Source: Candidatus Segatella papionis (GTDB lineage: Bacteria; Bacteroidota; Bacteroidia; Bacteroidales; Bacteroidaceae). Taken from it: a DNA stretch of 25,966 nt. The translations under genes and the position numbers were made by a program. This document shows positions 8,222 to 16,674 of this stretch, one piece after another. Position 1 is the stretch's first letter; every line of letters begins with the position of its first letter. Under the pieces are notes generated by a model that worked only from the letters and a program-made list of their open reading frames with translations, ran no database searches and was not told the DNA's origin. The stretch lies in NCBI GenBank assembly GCA_002297965.1, contig DBLF01000030.1, forward strand, positions 139,333 to 165,298. Reading direction: 5' to 3'.

Positions 8222-8270
8222 CAAAAAAGCTCACGAAGAGCACTTTTATAGCCAGTACCCTTCATGAGCT
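8222..8270 (-). terminator. Rho-independent terminator after serA
   Basis: On the minus strand AGCTCATGAAG (8260-8270) pairs with the 8228-8238 arm (11 bp, one mismatch) and is followed directly by six Ts (8222-8227). It lies 17 bp past the serA stop and separates serCA from the DUF1015 gene. Confidence 0.75.
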
Positions 8271-8286
8271 TCTACTATTATGTCGA

Positions 8287-9204
8287 TTACTTATTTACCT
8301 GGAATTTGGTACAGCCGTCCTTGAAGAAGGCGTTAATCTGCTTAGCGGCTGCGATACCAGCATTGATGTTAGCTTCGGCAGTCTGCGCGCCCATCTTCTT
8401 TGGGGTAGAGAAATAACGACCTTCGAACTTAGCGAAGTCGGCATCGGCATCAGGCTTGATGTCGGTGATGAACTTCAAGTCCTCACGGTCTGCTAGCAGC
8501 TTGAGAAGCTCAGGCTCATTGATGACTTCCTTGCGGGCTGTATTAATGAGGATGCCACCCTTTGGCAACTGATTCACAGTCTTGTAGTCGATGCTCTTGA
8601 TGGTCTCTGGAGTTGCTGGAATGTGGAGAGACACAATGTCATTGGTCTGGAACAACTCGTCTTGACTCTTGCAAGCATGTACTCCAGCAGCCTCGATTAC
8701 ATCTGCAGGGCAGAAAGCATCGTAAGCAGAAACTTCCATACCAAATCCCTTGGCGATGCGAGCCACATTGCGCCCCACGTTGCCAAATGCGAGAATACCC
8801 AACTTTTTGCCTTTCAACTCAGAACCAGCCTTGCCATTGTAGAAATTACGAACGGCGAAAACCAACAAACCGAAAACCAACTCGGCAACGGCATTTGAGT
8901 TCTGACCTGGAGTATTCTCAGCCACCACATGGTGAGCTGTAGCGGCAGCTAGGTCGATATTATCGTAACCGGCACCGGCACGAACGATAATCTTCAGATT
9001 CTTCGCTGCATCGAGCACCTCGGCATCAGCCTTGTCGGAGCGAATAATCATTGCATCGACATCCTTCACTGCATCGAGAAGCTGTGCTTTCTCTGTATAT
9101 TTTTCGAGCAAGACCAATTCGTTGCCTGCTCCCTCAATTTCTTTTTTGATACCCTCTACAGCAGCTGCTGCAAAAGGCTTTTCGGTTGCAACTAATACTT
9201 TCAT
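8287..9204 (-). CDS. serA: D-3-phosphoglycerate dehydrogenase (short, ACT-less)
   Basis: NAD-dependent dehydrogenase of the D-2-hydroxyacid family; with SerC next door it should oxidise 3-phosphoglycerate to 3-phosphohydroxypyruvate, the first step of serine synthesis. Motifs are VRAGAGYDNID (75-85), Rossmann GNVGR (141-145) and NTARKEVINE with the substrate Arg224. At 305 residues it stops after the catalytic domain: the C-terminal ACT domain that gives serine feedback in E. coli SerA (410 residues) is missing. The usual catalytic His before the Gly-x-x-T motif is replaced: the site reads TPKKMGAQT (268-275). Loss of ACT and His-to-Lys exchange are what I recall for Bacteroidales and Entamoeba enzymes. 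Confidence 0.92.
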   Translation of the reverse strand: MKVLVATEKPFAAAAVEGIKKEIEGAGNELVLLEKYTEKAQLLDAVKDVDAMIIRSDKADAEVLDAAKNLKIIVRAGAGYDNIDLAAATAHHVVAENTPGQNSNAVAELVFGLLVFAVRNFYNGKAGSELKGKKLGILAFGNVGRNVARIAKGFGMEVSAYDAFCPADVIEAAGVHACKSQDELFQTNDIVSLHIPATPETIKSIDYKTVNQLPKGGILINTARKEVINEPELLKLLADREDLKFITDIKPDADADFAKFEGRYFSTPKKMGAQTAEANINAGIAAAKQINAFFKDGCTKFQVNK

Positions 9205-9241
9205 ATTCTATTACCGTATAAGTTTTAATACTTCTTTAAAT

Positions 9242-9281
9242 GATACCGCCAAAGCTGGATGTAACGAGTCATGGCGATATC
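9242..9281 (-). other. Hairpin in the serC-serA gap
   Basis: GATATCGCCA and TGGCGGTATC (minus strand; 9272-9281 and 9242-9251) pair over 10 bp with one G-U, around a 20-base loop. It lies in the 105-bp gap between the serC stop and serA start without a T tract. It could be an mRNA processing or stability element that sets the SerC/SerA ratio. Confidence 0.5.
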
Positions 9282-9309
9282 CGAAGAGAAGATGCTATTT
9301 CTTTAACAA

Positions 9310-10380
9310 TTAGTGTTGTGCCTCGAAGTCCTGCATAGCCTTGACGAGAGCCTGAACACCCTCCATGGTCTGTGCATTATAGCAGCTAGCACGGAAGCCA
9401 CCCACTGAGCGGTGACCCTTGACACCCACCATACCACGCTCGGTAGCGAAATCGAGGAATGGCTTTTCAAGCTCTTTATATTCATCGTTCATCACGAAGC
9501 AGATGTTCATCAGTGAGCGAGATGCCTCCTCTACGGTGCCTCTGAAGAGCTTGTTGCGGTCAATCTCTGCATAGAGCACCTCTGCACGCTCGTGAGCACG
9601 CTTGTCAGCAGCTTCGACACCACCGTGAGCCTTCAACCAGCGGAGATTCTCCATCAAAGTATAGATCGGAACCACAGGAGGAGTATTGAACATACTACCT
9701 TTCTCCACGTGTGTGCGATAGTCGAGCATTGTAGGAATCTCGCGAGGAGCCTTGCCGAGCATATCATCCTTCACGATAATGACGGTGACACCTGCCATAG
9801 AGAGGTTTTTCTGTGCGCCAGCATAGATGGCAGTATATTTAGAAACATCTACAGGACGGCTCATGATATCGGAAGACATATCTGAAACCAATGGAACATT
9901 TACGTCTGGATCCACACGAAGCTCAGTGCCGTAGATAGTATTGTTGCTTGTCAAGTGCAAGTAATCTACATCATCTGGCACGTGGTTAGGAACCTGAGGA
10001 TAGAATGTGTAGTTGGCGTCGGACGATGATGCGATCTCCACGACCTCACCAAAATGCTTCGCCTCTTTCATAGCCTTCTTAGCCCAAGTGCCAGAATTAA
10101 TGTAGGCAGCCTTCTTGATGAGGAAGTTGGCAGGAATCTGCATAAACTGCAAGGACGCACCACCACCAAGGAAGATTACGGAGTAACCATCAGGAATGTC
10201 AAGAAGCTCCTTGAACAAGGAGACAGCCTCATCAACTACTGGCTGGAAATCCTTAGCACGGTGGCTGATTTCCATCAATGAAAGACCTGAACCATTAAAA
10301 TCCAAAATCTGCTTTGCTGTGTTCTCAATCACTTCGCGTGGAAGCATTGATGGACCTGCGTTAAAATTGTACTTCTTCAT
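9310..10380 (-). CDS. serC: Phosphoserine aminotransferase
   Basis: PLP-dependent class V aminotransferase that turns 3-phosphohydroxypyruvate plus glutamate into phosphoserine (it can also serve pyridoxal phosphate synthesis). The start MKKYNFNAGPSMLPREV, the segment GLSLMEISHR (32-41) and LGGGASLQFMQIP (71-83) are SerC hallmarks. The PLP lysine is Lys191 in YAGAQKNLSMAG. The length of 356 is normal. It is the first gene after a good promoter (10496-10527), with a roughly 108-base leader, and is followed by serA in the same direction, so serC-serA is likely one transcript. Confidence 0.97.
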   Translation of the reverse strand: MKKYNFNAGPSMLPREVIENTAKQILDFNGSGLSLMEISHRAKDFQPVVDEAVSLFKELLDIPDGYSVIFLGGGASLQFMQIPANFLIKKAAYINSGTWAKKAMKEAKHFGEVVEIASSSDANYTFYPQVPNHVPDDVDYLHLTSNNTIYGTELRVDPDVNVPLVSDMSSDIMSRPVDVSKYTAIYAGAQKNLSMAGVTVIIVKDDMLGKAPREIPTMLDYRTHVEKGSMFNTPPVVPIYTLMENLRWLKAHGGVEAADKRAHERAEVLYAEIDRNKLFRGTVEEASRSLMNICFVMNDEYKELEKPFLDFATERGMVGVKGHRSVGGFRASCYNAQTMEGVQALVKAMQDFEAQH

Positions 10381-10418
10381 CTTTGTATAATTATTTAAGT
10401 TTTTTACGGTATTATACC

Positions 10419-10430
10419 CCTGCTAGCAGG
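10419..10430. promoter_or_regulatory. 12-bp perfect palindrome in serC leader
   Basis: CCTGCTAGCAGG lies 39 bp upstream of the serC start codon and downstream of the predicted transcription start. It could be an operator or a small hairpin in the leader RNA. Confidence 0.4.
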
Positions 10431-10447
10431 AGAAATACATACACAAT

Positions 10448-10484
10448 CCACCCTTAATGGATAATGAGTAAACCATTAGGGTGG
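10448..10484 (-). promoter_or_regulatory. Leader hairpin at the 5' end of serC mRNA
   Basis: CCACCCTTAATGG (10448-10460) and CCATTAGGGTGG (10473-10484) form a 12-bp stem with one bulged base around a 12-base loop. The -7 box ends at 10496, so the transcript would begin only a few bases before this stem. It may stabilise the mRNA 5' end or control translation or attenuation. I do not recognise it as a named riboswitch. Confidence 0.6.
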
Positions 10485-10495
10485 CTTTACGGTTG

Positions 10496-10527
10496 CGAAA
10501 TTACACTTTTTATTTGAAACCACCAAA
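10496..10527 (-). promoter_or_regulatory. Promoter of serC-serA
   Basis: Minus strand TTTG (10524-10527), a 20-bp spacer and TAATTTCG (10496-10503) match the Bacteroidota consensus except one base in the -7 box (TTCG for TTTG). Confidence 0.65.
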
Positions 10528-10621
10528 TTTTTCTGCACATTTTTAGTGTTTTGCGCAGATTTCTTTCACTTTGTCAGCGATTTTAACATATAAACTGCAT
10601 ATTTATGCTGTTTTACATGAA

Positions 10622-11941
10622 TCATCTCACTTCTTCTACGATGGTCTTCACTCCTTTGATTTTCTCGCCCCTGACCTGATTGAGCACACTACGCAGTTTC
10701 GGGCGGGCGATGGCGGCATAGGCATAGCGATCGTTCACATCAATCTTTCCGATTTCGGAAGATTGCAAGCCTCCCTTCTTACACAGGAAGCCAAGGATGT
10801 CGCCTTTGCTAATCTTGTCCTTCTTTCCCTTACCTATATATATAGTAGCCATCTTTGGTTTGGCTGGAGCAGGAAGTTCGTCTTCTGAAGGCATCTCGTA
10901 ATCCTCGACATCAGCATCCACGTATTCTGGAATGTGCTCTTCAGGACCTAACAAGAAAAATGCCCTGCCCTGAGCTTCCCAACGAGCAGTACGTCCCACG
11001 CGATGGATATATCCATCTTCACTCTCTGGCATGTGATAGTGTACAATGTTGTCTATGTCTGGAATATCAAGACCACGAGAGGCAAGGTCGGTGCTCACCA
11101 AGATGTTGGCACTGCCATTGCTGAAACGATAGAGAGCAGCCTCGCGCTCTTTCTGCTCCAGACCTCCATGGAAGAAAGAAGTGGAGAAACCATGCTCCAC
11201 CAAATACTTGTTGGTGCGCTCCACACTGTCCCGGTAGTTCAGAAAAACGATGGTGCTCTGGTCGCCCAAGCTACGAAGCAAAAGAGCCAAACTCTCCAAT
11301 TTATCTTTTACCGGACTTTCCACCTTATATATATGTACACGCTCTGGCACTTGCTCCTCATCCATGCGATAATCTATCTTATCTACTCTGCCCATGTGGA
11401 CAAAGCGAGGGATTTCCTCCGCCTCGGTGGCAGAAAGCAAGAAATGACGGCGCAGGCCTGGGAGCGACTTAATGAGTCGGTTCATCTCATCCTGGAATCC
11501 CATCTCCAAGCACTTGTCAAACTCGTCGATAACCAAGTATTTGATGTGATATGGGTTCAGATTACCTTTGTCCAAATGGTCGTTGAGTCGCCCTGGGGTT
11601 CCAAATACTATCTGCGGACGAACTTGCTTCATCACACGATGCTCGTCCATAGTGGCTCGACCACCATAACAAGCCATCGCCCGAAGACCGCTGCCCATGT
11701 TCTTGAGCACGGAAGCCGACTGCAAAGCCAACTCTCGCCCCGGCGTAACTACAACAGCCTGTGGCTCATCGTCTTCTGAATTCACCAATTGTGAGAGCGG
11801 CAACAAGTAAGCCAATGTCTTGCCACTGCCGGTAGGCGAAAGCACCACCACATCCTTATCGCTGTGCAGCACGGCATCCAATGTGTCTTGCTGCATGTTA
11901 TTGAGCTGAATGCCCAACTTATCCAATATTCTATCTAACAT
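10622..11941 (-). CDS. DEAD-box RNA helicase with DbpA-type RNA-binding tail
   Basis: A 439-residue ATP-dependent RNA helicase. Motifs in order: Q-motif region (MQQDT, 16-20), Walker A SPTGSGKT (35-42), TPGREL, YGGR, TPGRL, motif II as DEFD (instead of DEAD), SAT, then in the second RecA lobe VSTDLASRGLDIPD and HRVGRTAR. The C-terminal part (about 365-435, TIYIGKGKKDKISKGDILGFL) matches the DbpA/CsdA RNA-binding domain, which in DbpA recognises 23S rRNA hairpin 92. A role in ribosome assembly is likely but inferred. It stands alone between the serine genes and the glgB cluster. No clear TAnnTTTG box was found upstream. Confidence 0.92.
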   Translation of the reverse strand: MLDRILDKLGIQLNNMQQDTLDAVLHSDKDVVVLSPTGSGKTLAYLLPLSQLVNSEDDEPQAVVVTPGRELALQSASVLKNMGSGLRAMACYGGRATMDEHRVMKQVRPQIVFGTPGRLNDHLDKGNLNPYHIKYLVIDEFDKCLEMGFQDEMNRLIKSLPGLRRHFLLSATEAEEIPRFVHMGRVDKIDYRMDEEQVPERVHIYKVESPVKDKLESLALLLRSLGDQSTIVFLNYRDSVERTNKYLVEHGFSTSFFHGGLEQKEREAALYRFSNGSANILVSTDLASRGLDIPDIDNIVHYHMPESEDGYIHRVGRTARWEAQGRAFFLLGPEEHIPEYVDADVEDYEMPSEDELPAPAKPKMATIYIGKGKKDKISKGDILGFLCKKGGLQSSEIGKIDVNDRYAYAAIARPKLRSVLNQVRGEKIKGVKTIVEEVR

Positions 11942-11996
11942 TCGTTCTTTATTCTATACGGTTCTTTACAGTAATACAACATCTCTGTTTCACATG

Positions 11997-12030
11997 ATAA
12001 CTTAATGTCACATTATAACTTTATGTCACA
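11997..12030. repeat. 16-bp direct repeat (18-bp period) containing TGTCACA
   Basis: ATAACTTAATGTCACA (11997-12012) recurs at 12015-12030 with one mismatch. It lies in the 119-bp gap between the TPR protein stop and the helicase start, flanked by ATCTCTGT (11981-11988) and its inverted copy ACAGAGAT (12028-12035). It could be a tandem binding site for a regulator of the helicase gene, or part of a 3'-end structure. Confidence 0.45.
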
Positions 12031-12060
12031 GAGATTACTGACTGCATATTTGATTATATA

Positions 12061-13308
12061 TCACTGAGAAGTCAGTTTCATCTTCTTCATGATTTTGTCA
12101 ATCTCATCAAACTCTTTTCCCATATTAAGATTCAAGTAAATGGTATAGAGCGGGAATGCCCATTTCGCTTGACTCTCAGGTTCCAGCTCTCTATAACGCA
12201 CCAAATAAGGTAGAGCTTTCTTATAGTTAGCTTCCGTTTTCTCCCTTACTTTCCGAGATTGCTGAGAGTTCTTGTCATCCTCGATAGCCATATTGAAGAA
12301 ACAGATACCAGCATTATAGTAAGGGTCAGGCAAATCCGGATTGACAGCTATCGCCTCGTCGCTCACGGCAATGCAATCAGCAAGTTTGCCTTGCTCCAGC
12401 AGTATGCTCGACTTGGCGGCAAGATAAACATCGCTATCAGGTTTCACCTTCAGCGCCTCATCCACTACCAGCATAGCGGAATCCAATTGATTGTTATCCA
12501 CATAATGCTCAACCAGACGTGGGAAGAAGTATGGGAAACGAGGCACTCTTCTGAATCCTTCCTTCAAGGAGGCTACATAGCGCACTGTATCTCCTTCCAG
12601 CTTATAGGTCTCCGCCAAATATTGCAACATATAGTTGTAGTGCAGGGAGTCCTTCAATGCCTCATAGGAATGGTGAAGCGTCGCCTTGGTATCCTTCATC
12701 TTATAGCCTGCATACACAGCATAGTAAGCTGCTGTAGGCAAGAACTTGTCTTTTTGGCTATAGTCATACTGCAAGAACATCGGTTGGCTTGCACACCCTA
12801 TATAGCAATCGAAGAGCTTGTAAGCTTCGGCATAGTTCTGCTTTCTGACAAACCAAAGACCTCCATTGTAGAGGTTGGAGCGAATATGGGAAAGATACTC
12901 TGCATGCGATTTGCGAAATTCCATGACGACTTTCCCCTTTTTGCCAGGCAACATCTCTACAGAATCAAGCTGTTGGGCTACCACAAAGAGCTGTCTGGCG
13001 AGGTTAAAGAGCTTGGTTGTGTCGTATTCCTGTCTGAGGTACAACTTCTCATTTCCTAGCTCGTATTGCTTCTTCACTGCATCAAAATAGATGGCCCATA
13101 TCTTCTTGTTGCCTCGCATCGTAGAGTCTGCCAGTAATTTTTCCATACTAGCTTGGGCTTGTTCCAAGTTCTTGCCAGATTTCACTTGGTCCTTGGCAGT
13201 CTGGATTTCTTTCTTTTGCGCACAGGCAGGAAAAGAAAGAACGAGGCAGAACACTGCAATTAAAGTTCGCCATACTAGCTTATGTGAATATACTTTATTT
13301 ACTTCCAT
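12061..13308 (-). CDS. Exported tetratricopeptide-repeat protein
   Basis: I start this gene at the ATG 13306-13308, not at the further upstream start at 13419, because only then does the protein begin with a signal peptide (MEVNKVYSHKLVWRTLIAVF followed by CLVLSFPACAQKK). The upstream extension would run inside the previous gene. The resulting 415-residue protein is helical with TPR-like pairs, clearest in the C-terminal half (QLDSAMLVVDEALKVKPDS, GKLADCIAVSDEAIAVNPDLP, YYNAGICFFN). It is probably periplasmic or anchored through the region near Cys. It overlaps the preceding membrane-protein gene by 14 bp, which suggests coupled translation. The substrate and role are unknown. Confidence 0.8.
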   Translation of the reverse strand: MEVNKVYSHKLVWRTLIAVFCLVLSFPACAQKKEIQTAKDQVKSGKNLEQAQASMEKLLADSTMRGNKKIWAIYFDAVKKQYELGNEKLYLRQEYDTTKLFNLARQLFVVAQQLDSVEMLPGKKGKVVMEFRKSHAEYLSHIRSNLYNGGLWFVRKQNYAEAYKLFDCYIGCASQPMFLQYDYSQKDKFLPTAAYYAVYAGYKMKDTKATLHHSYEALKDSLHYNYMLQYLAETYKLEGDTVRYVASLKEGFRRVPRFPYFFPRLVEHYVDNNQLDSAMLVVDEALKVKPDSDVYLAAKSSILLEQGKLADCIAVSDEAIAVNPDLPDPYYNAGICFFNMAIEDDKNSQQSRKVREKTEANYKKALPYLVRYRELEPESQAKWAFPLYTIYLNLNMGKEFDEIDKIMKKMKLTSQ

Positions 13309-14404
13309 ACTGATAATAATACCAATAAGTATTGCTGTAAGTGTCGCGCAAAGCCGACTGTCGCTCCACAGGGTTACTATATTTGCGTTCCATCGCCTGA
13401 TAATCGGCGAAGTCGGCATCCATCACATTCTCATGATATACGAAGAGTGGATGACTGCGATGATGACAATAGAGCACGAGAGCCTCCTTGTAATGTGTAG
13501 GCAACTTACCCGATGTTAACTTATAATATTTGCCCACCAACTTGACGAAATCATCCAACTTGCGATCCAACAAGAGTGCGCAGAGCTGATAGTCTGCCGG
13601 TATCTTGTATTTCAAATGATGTTTCTGCATCCAAGCAGATGGCTTTTGCATCCACAGCGGAGCCTTCCACATCAACGCCTTCACCGTCACGCTGTCAGGG
13701 AACATGGCCTTGCTACCACCAACCAATGGATATGTGAATAGACGACTGCCCATTTCGCCTGTCTCGTTAAGGCAAGCGATACGCAACATCGTGAGCGAGG
13801 AGTCTGTCTGCAAGGATTTCTCCCCTACTTTCAATGCCTGCTCATATTGCTTCTCTTTCATCAGATGTTCCATCCTCATTCGCTCATGGAAGAGACGGTC
13901 GTTATTGGAAATAAACAATACCGCCACAGCCATCACCAACAATTGGAAGATGTTGAGCCATGAATATCGCGAGAACCAACCGAAGCTATGAGGTTCTTGC
14001 TCCAAAGGCTCCAACTGGCGAACTATCCACATCGCTGCACCCCAAAGAATCAGGCTCAATGGCAAGATAAGCCACCACCAACCCAAGGAGATGTTTACAT
14101 CCACGTCGTTAGGTACGTCGGTAATCAATGCCAACAAGAGAAAGGAAGGGAAATAGGTAAGCCCATGAAAACGGCGTTTTACACGCGTCACAGCATAGGC
14201 TCCTCCCTGAAGCAGGATACATACCAAAGTAATAAGCAGAGGCGACAACGTATAGTAGAAATCCGTCATTCCTCCAGACAGTATGTGCTGCGCCACTGCC
14301 AAGATGTCAGCCTGGTAACAAGCCAGGTAAGTATAACTGAAAACTAAAAAAATGATAGCACAGGCGAAGCGCATCTTCGCCGTGCTATTTCTTTTGTTAC
14401 CCAT
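13295..14404 (-). CDS. Multi-pass membrane protein, probably DUF6057 family
   Basis: A 369-residue protein with five hydrophobic segments in its first 165 residues (about 12-30, 47-68, 80-95, 105-128, 150-167). Then follows a soluble part with a repeated helical look (LMKEKQYEQALKVGEKSLQTDSS resembles a TPR unit) and an aromatic C-terminus. I tentatively place it in DUF6057, a Bacteroidales family of unknown function. It starts 10 bp after the glgB stop and overlaps the exported TPR gene by 14 bp, so the three look like one operon. Whether this ties it to glycogen is only suggested by position. Confidence 0.7.
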   Translation of the reverse strand: MGNKRNSTAKMRFACAIIFLVFSYTYLACYQADILAVAQHILSGGMTDFYYTLSPLLITLVCILLQGGAYAVTRVKRRFHGLTYFPSFLLLALITDVPNDVDVNISLGWWWLILPLSLILWGAAMWIVRQLEPLEQEPHSFGWFSRYSWLNIFQLLVMAVAVLFISNNDRLFHERMRMEHLMKEKQYEQALKVGEKSLQTDSSLTMLRIACLNETGEMGSRLFTYPLVGGSKAMFPDSVTVKALMWKAPLWMQKPSAWMQKHHLKYKIPADYQLCALLLDRKLDDFVKLVGKYYKLTSGKLPTHYKEALVLYCHHRSHPLFVYHENVMDADFADYQAMERKYSNPVERQSALRDTYSNTYWYYYQYGSK

Positions 14405-14414
14405 ATTTCTATAT

Positions 14415-16529
14415 CTAATTTTTCTTGAGCACCAGTGCTGAACGAGCTGGCAAGTAGAGTTTCAACCACTCCTTGCGGTCGTTCACATAGACAGGGTCGT
14501 AGGTGGTGACATGTGTCATCGTATCATCGTTCAACCCGTTTCCACCGAATGCCTTGTTATCGGTATCAAGCACTACGCTGTAAGCTCCCGTAGGAACGAG
14601 GAAGCCGTAGTCGGTGAAAGAACGTGTAGGCGAAAAATTGAAGACGAAGAGCAAGTCGCCACGCATATATGCGAGCACCTGGTCACCATCGTTATGCCAA
14701 ATCTCTGTAACTGGTGTCTTGTTAAAGTTCTTTTCGCTCTTGATGGTCTTGAGCATTTCCTTGTCGAAGTCGCCGAGGTAATGGTAGCACAAGTCGTGGT
14801 TATCTACCAAGTTCCATTGACGACGGGCATACTTGTAACTCCATCCGTTACCCTCACGTGGGAAGTCTATCCACTCTGGATGACCGAACTCATTGCCCAT
14901 GAAGTTGAGGTAACCACCGTTGATGGTGGATGCCGTGGCGAGACGTATCATCTTGTGCAGGGCGATGCCTCTATGCACCATGTCGTTCTCGTCTCCCTTT
15001 TTGAAGTGCCAATACATATCGGCATCAATGAGACGGAAGATGATGGTCTTGTCGCCCACCAATGCCTGGTCGTGACTCTCGCAATAAGAGATGGTCTTCT
15101 CGTCGGCGCGTCGGTTCTTCACTTCCCAGAAGATGCTGGATGGTTTCCAATCCTCATCCCTCAGCTCTTTGATGGTCTTTATCCAATAGTCTGGAATATT
15201 CATAGCCATTCGATAGTCGAAGCCATAGCCACCATCCGTAAACTTGGCAGCCAGTCCGGGCATTCCACTCACCTCCTCGGCGATGGTGATGGCATGTTTG
15301 TCCACCTCATGAATCAAGCAGTTGGCGAGGGTAAGATAGCAAATGGCATTGTCATCCTCATGCCCGTTGAAATAGTCGCTATAGTTGGTGAATGCCTCGC
15401 CCAATCCATGACTGTAATAAAGCATAGAGGTTACGCCGTCGAAACGGAAGCCATCGAAGTGAAACTCATTGAGCCAATACTTGCAGTTGCTCAGCAAGAA
15501 ATGTATCACCTCGTCCTTGCCATAGTCGAAGCAAAGACTGTCCCATGCCGGATGCTCATGGCGGTCGCCAGGATAGAAGTACTGGTTAGGATCGCCTGCA
15601 AGATTGCCAAGGCCCTCCACCTCGTTCTTCACGGCATGCGAATGAACGATGTCCATGATGACGGCGATACCATTCTGATGGGCTGTATCGATGAGGTCCT
15701 TCAGTTCCTCTGGGGTACCGAATCGACTGCTTGGCGCAAAGAAACTACTCACATGATAACCGAAGGAACCATAATAAGGGTGCTCCTGTATAGCCATCAC
15801 CTGAATGCAATTATAACCATCCGCTATGATACGTGGCAACACATTCTCCTTAAACTCAGTGTAGGTACCCACCTTCTCGGCATCTTGCCCCATACCGATA
15901 TGGCACTCGTAGATGAGAAGCGGCGATGTGTTCGGACGGAAAGTCTTTTTCTTCCATTTGTATGGAACGGGGTTCCAAACCTGTGCAGAGAATATCTTGG
16001 TTTGCTCATCTTGCACCACGCGAGTGGCCCAGGCAGGAATACGCTCACCTTCTCCTCCATCCCAATGAACCTTCATTTTAAAAAGGTCTCCATGCTTCAT
16101 CGCCTTGATTGGGAGTTTCAGCTCCCAATTGCCCGTACCCTTGATCCTCTTGGCACGATACTTAGGGGTTTCCTTCCAATCGTTGAAATCACCGATGAGA
16201 TAGATATCTGTGGCATTAGGTGCCCACTCACGGAACACCCAGCACTTGTCCGTCTTGTGCAAGCCGAAGTACTCGTAACCATTCGCAAAATCGCTAAGCG
16301 TAATCTTCCCATTATGGGTAAGCTGGTTTATTTTCCAAAGCGCATGCTCATGTCTGCCTACAATGGCTGGCTCATAGTCCGCCAGATAAGGGTCGTTCTT
16401 CACGATTCCTATATGTTTGGGGGCAGCAGCCTTTGTGGTTTTCTTGACACTACTTTTAGCCGTGGCTTTCTTGCCTGTAGTACGGGTGGCTGTTGTCTTC
16501 TTAGCTGAAGTTTTCTTTTCTGTTGCCAT
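14415..16529 (-). CDS. glgB: 1,4-alpha-glucan branching enzyme
   Basis: GH13 enzyme that makes alpha-1,6 branches in glycogen. After a CBM48-like domain (about 85-185) comes the TIM barrel with all four GH13 regions: DIVHSHAVKN (293-302), GFRFDGVTSM with nucleophile Asp364, AEEVSGMP with the acid/base Glu around 418, and ESHDQALVG with His486-Asp487. The motifs YECHIGMG, VTSMLYYSHG and EEVSGMP resemble eukaryotic and cyanobacterial branching enzymes (GH13 subfamily 8) more than E. coli GlgB. The first 40 residues are a basic Lys/Thr/Ala-rich tail (MATEKKTSAKKTTATRTTGK and on), like a histone H1 tail, absent from standard GlgB. The 145-bp gap upstream holds only small inverted repeats, including AACCATGGTT at 16660-16669. 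Confidence 0.95.
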   Translation of the reverse strand: MATEKKTSAKKTTATRTTGKKATAKSSVKKTTKAAAPKHIGIVKNDPYLADYEPAIVGRHEHALWKINQLTHNGKITLSDFANGYEYFGLHKTDKCWVFREWAPNATDIYLIGDFNDWKETPKYRAKRIKGTGNWELKLPIKAMKHGDLFKMKVHWDGGEGERIPAWATRVVQDEQTKIFSAQVWNPVPYKWKKKTFRPNTSPLLIYECHIGMGQDAEKVGTYTEFKENVLPRIIADGYNCIQVMAIQEHPYYGSFGYHVSSFFAPSSRFGTPEELKDLIDTAHQNGIAVIMDIVHSHAVKNEVEGLGNLAGDPNQYFYPGDRHEHPAWDSLCFDYGKDEVIHFLLSNCKYWLNEFHFDGFRFDGVTSMLYYSHGLGEAFTNYSDYFNGHEDDNAICYLTLANCLIHEVDKHAITIAEEVSGMPGLAAKFTDGGYGFDYRMAMNIPDYWIKTIKELRDEDWKPSSIFWEVKNRRADEKTISYCESHDQALVGDKTIIFRLIDADMYWHFKKGDENDMVHRGIALHKMIRLATASTINGGYLNFMGNEFGHPEWIDFPREGNGWSYKYARRQWNLVDNHDLCYHYLGDFDKEMLKTIKSEKNFNKTPVTEIWHNDGDQVLAYMRGDLLFVFNFSPTRSFTDYGFLVPTGAYSVVLDTDNKAFGGNGLNDDTMTHVTTYDPVYVNDRKEWLKLYLPARSALVLKKN

Positions 16530-16674
16530 ATATCATGATTTTAGAAGATTATTATTATTTCGAAAGGTGTATGCTCCGCAGAAAGCATGGCATAGTCCAC
16601 GCTCTGCGAATAAGGCTGATAAGTTATAAGTTGATAAGCCGTGGCTTGCAACAATGACAAACCATGGTTAGAAC

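Noticed and set aside
6802..8496. 564-codon open frame on the plus strand
   Set aside because: It covers the DUF1015 gene and part of serA in antisense, crosses a terminator, and has no domain signature.
13309..13419. Upstream start for the exported TPR protein
   Set aside because: The added 37 residues lie inside the preceding gene and would bury the signal peptide; the ATG at 13308 gives a proper export signal and a normal short overlap.
14511..16508. 665-codon open frame on the plus strand opposite glgB
   Set aside because: It is antisense to a clear GH13 enzyme with all motifs; long opposite frames arise from the codon bias of the gene. Its protein has no recognisable domain.
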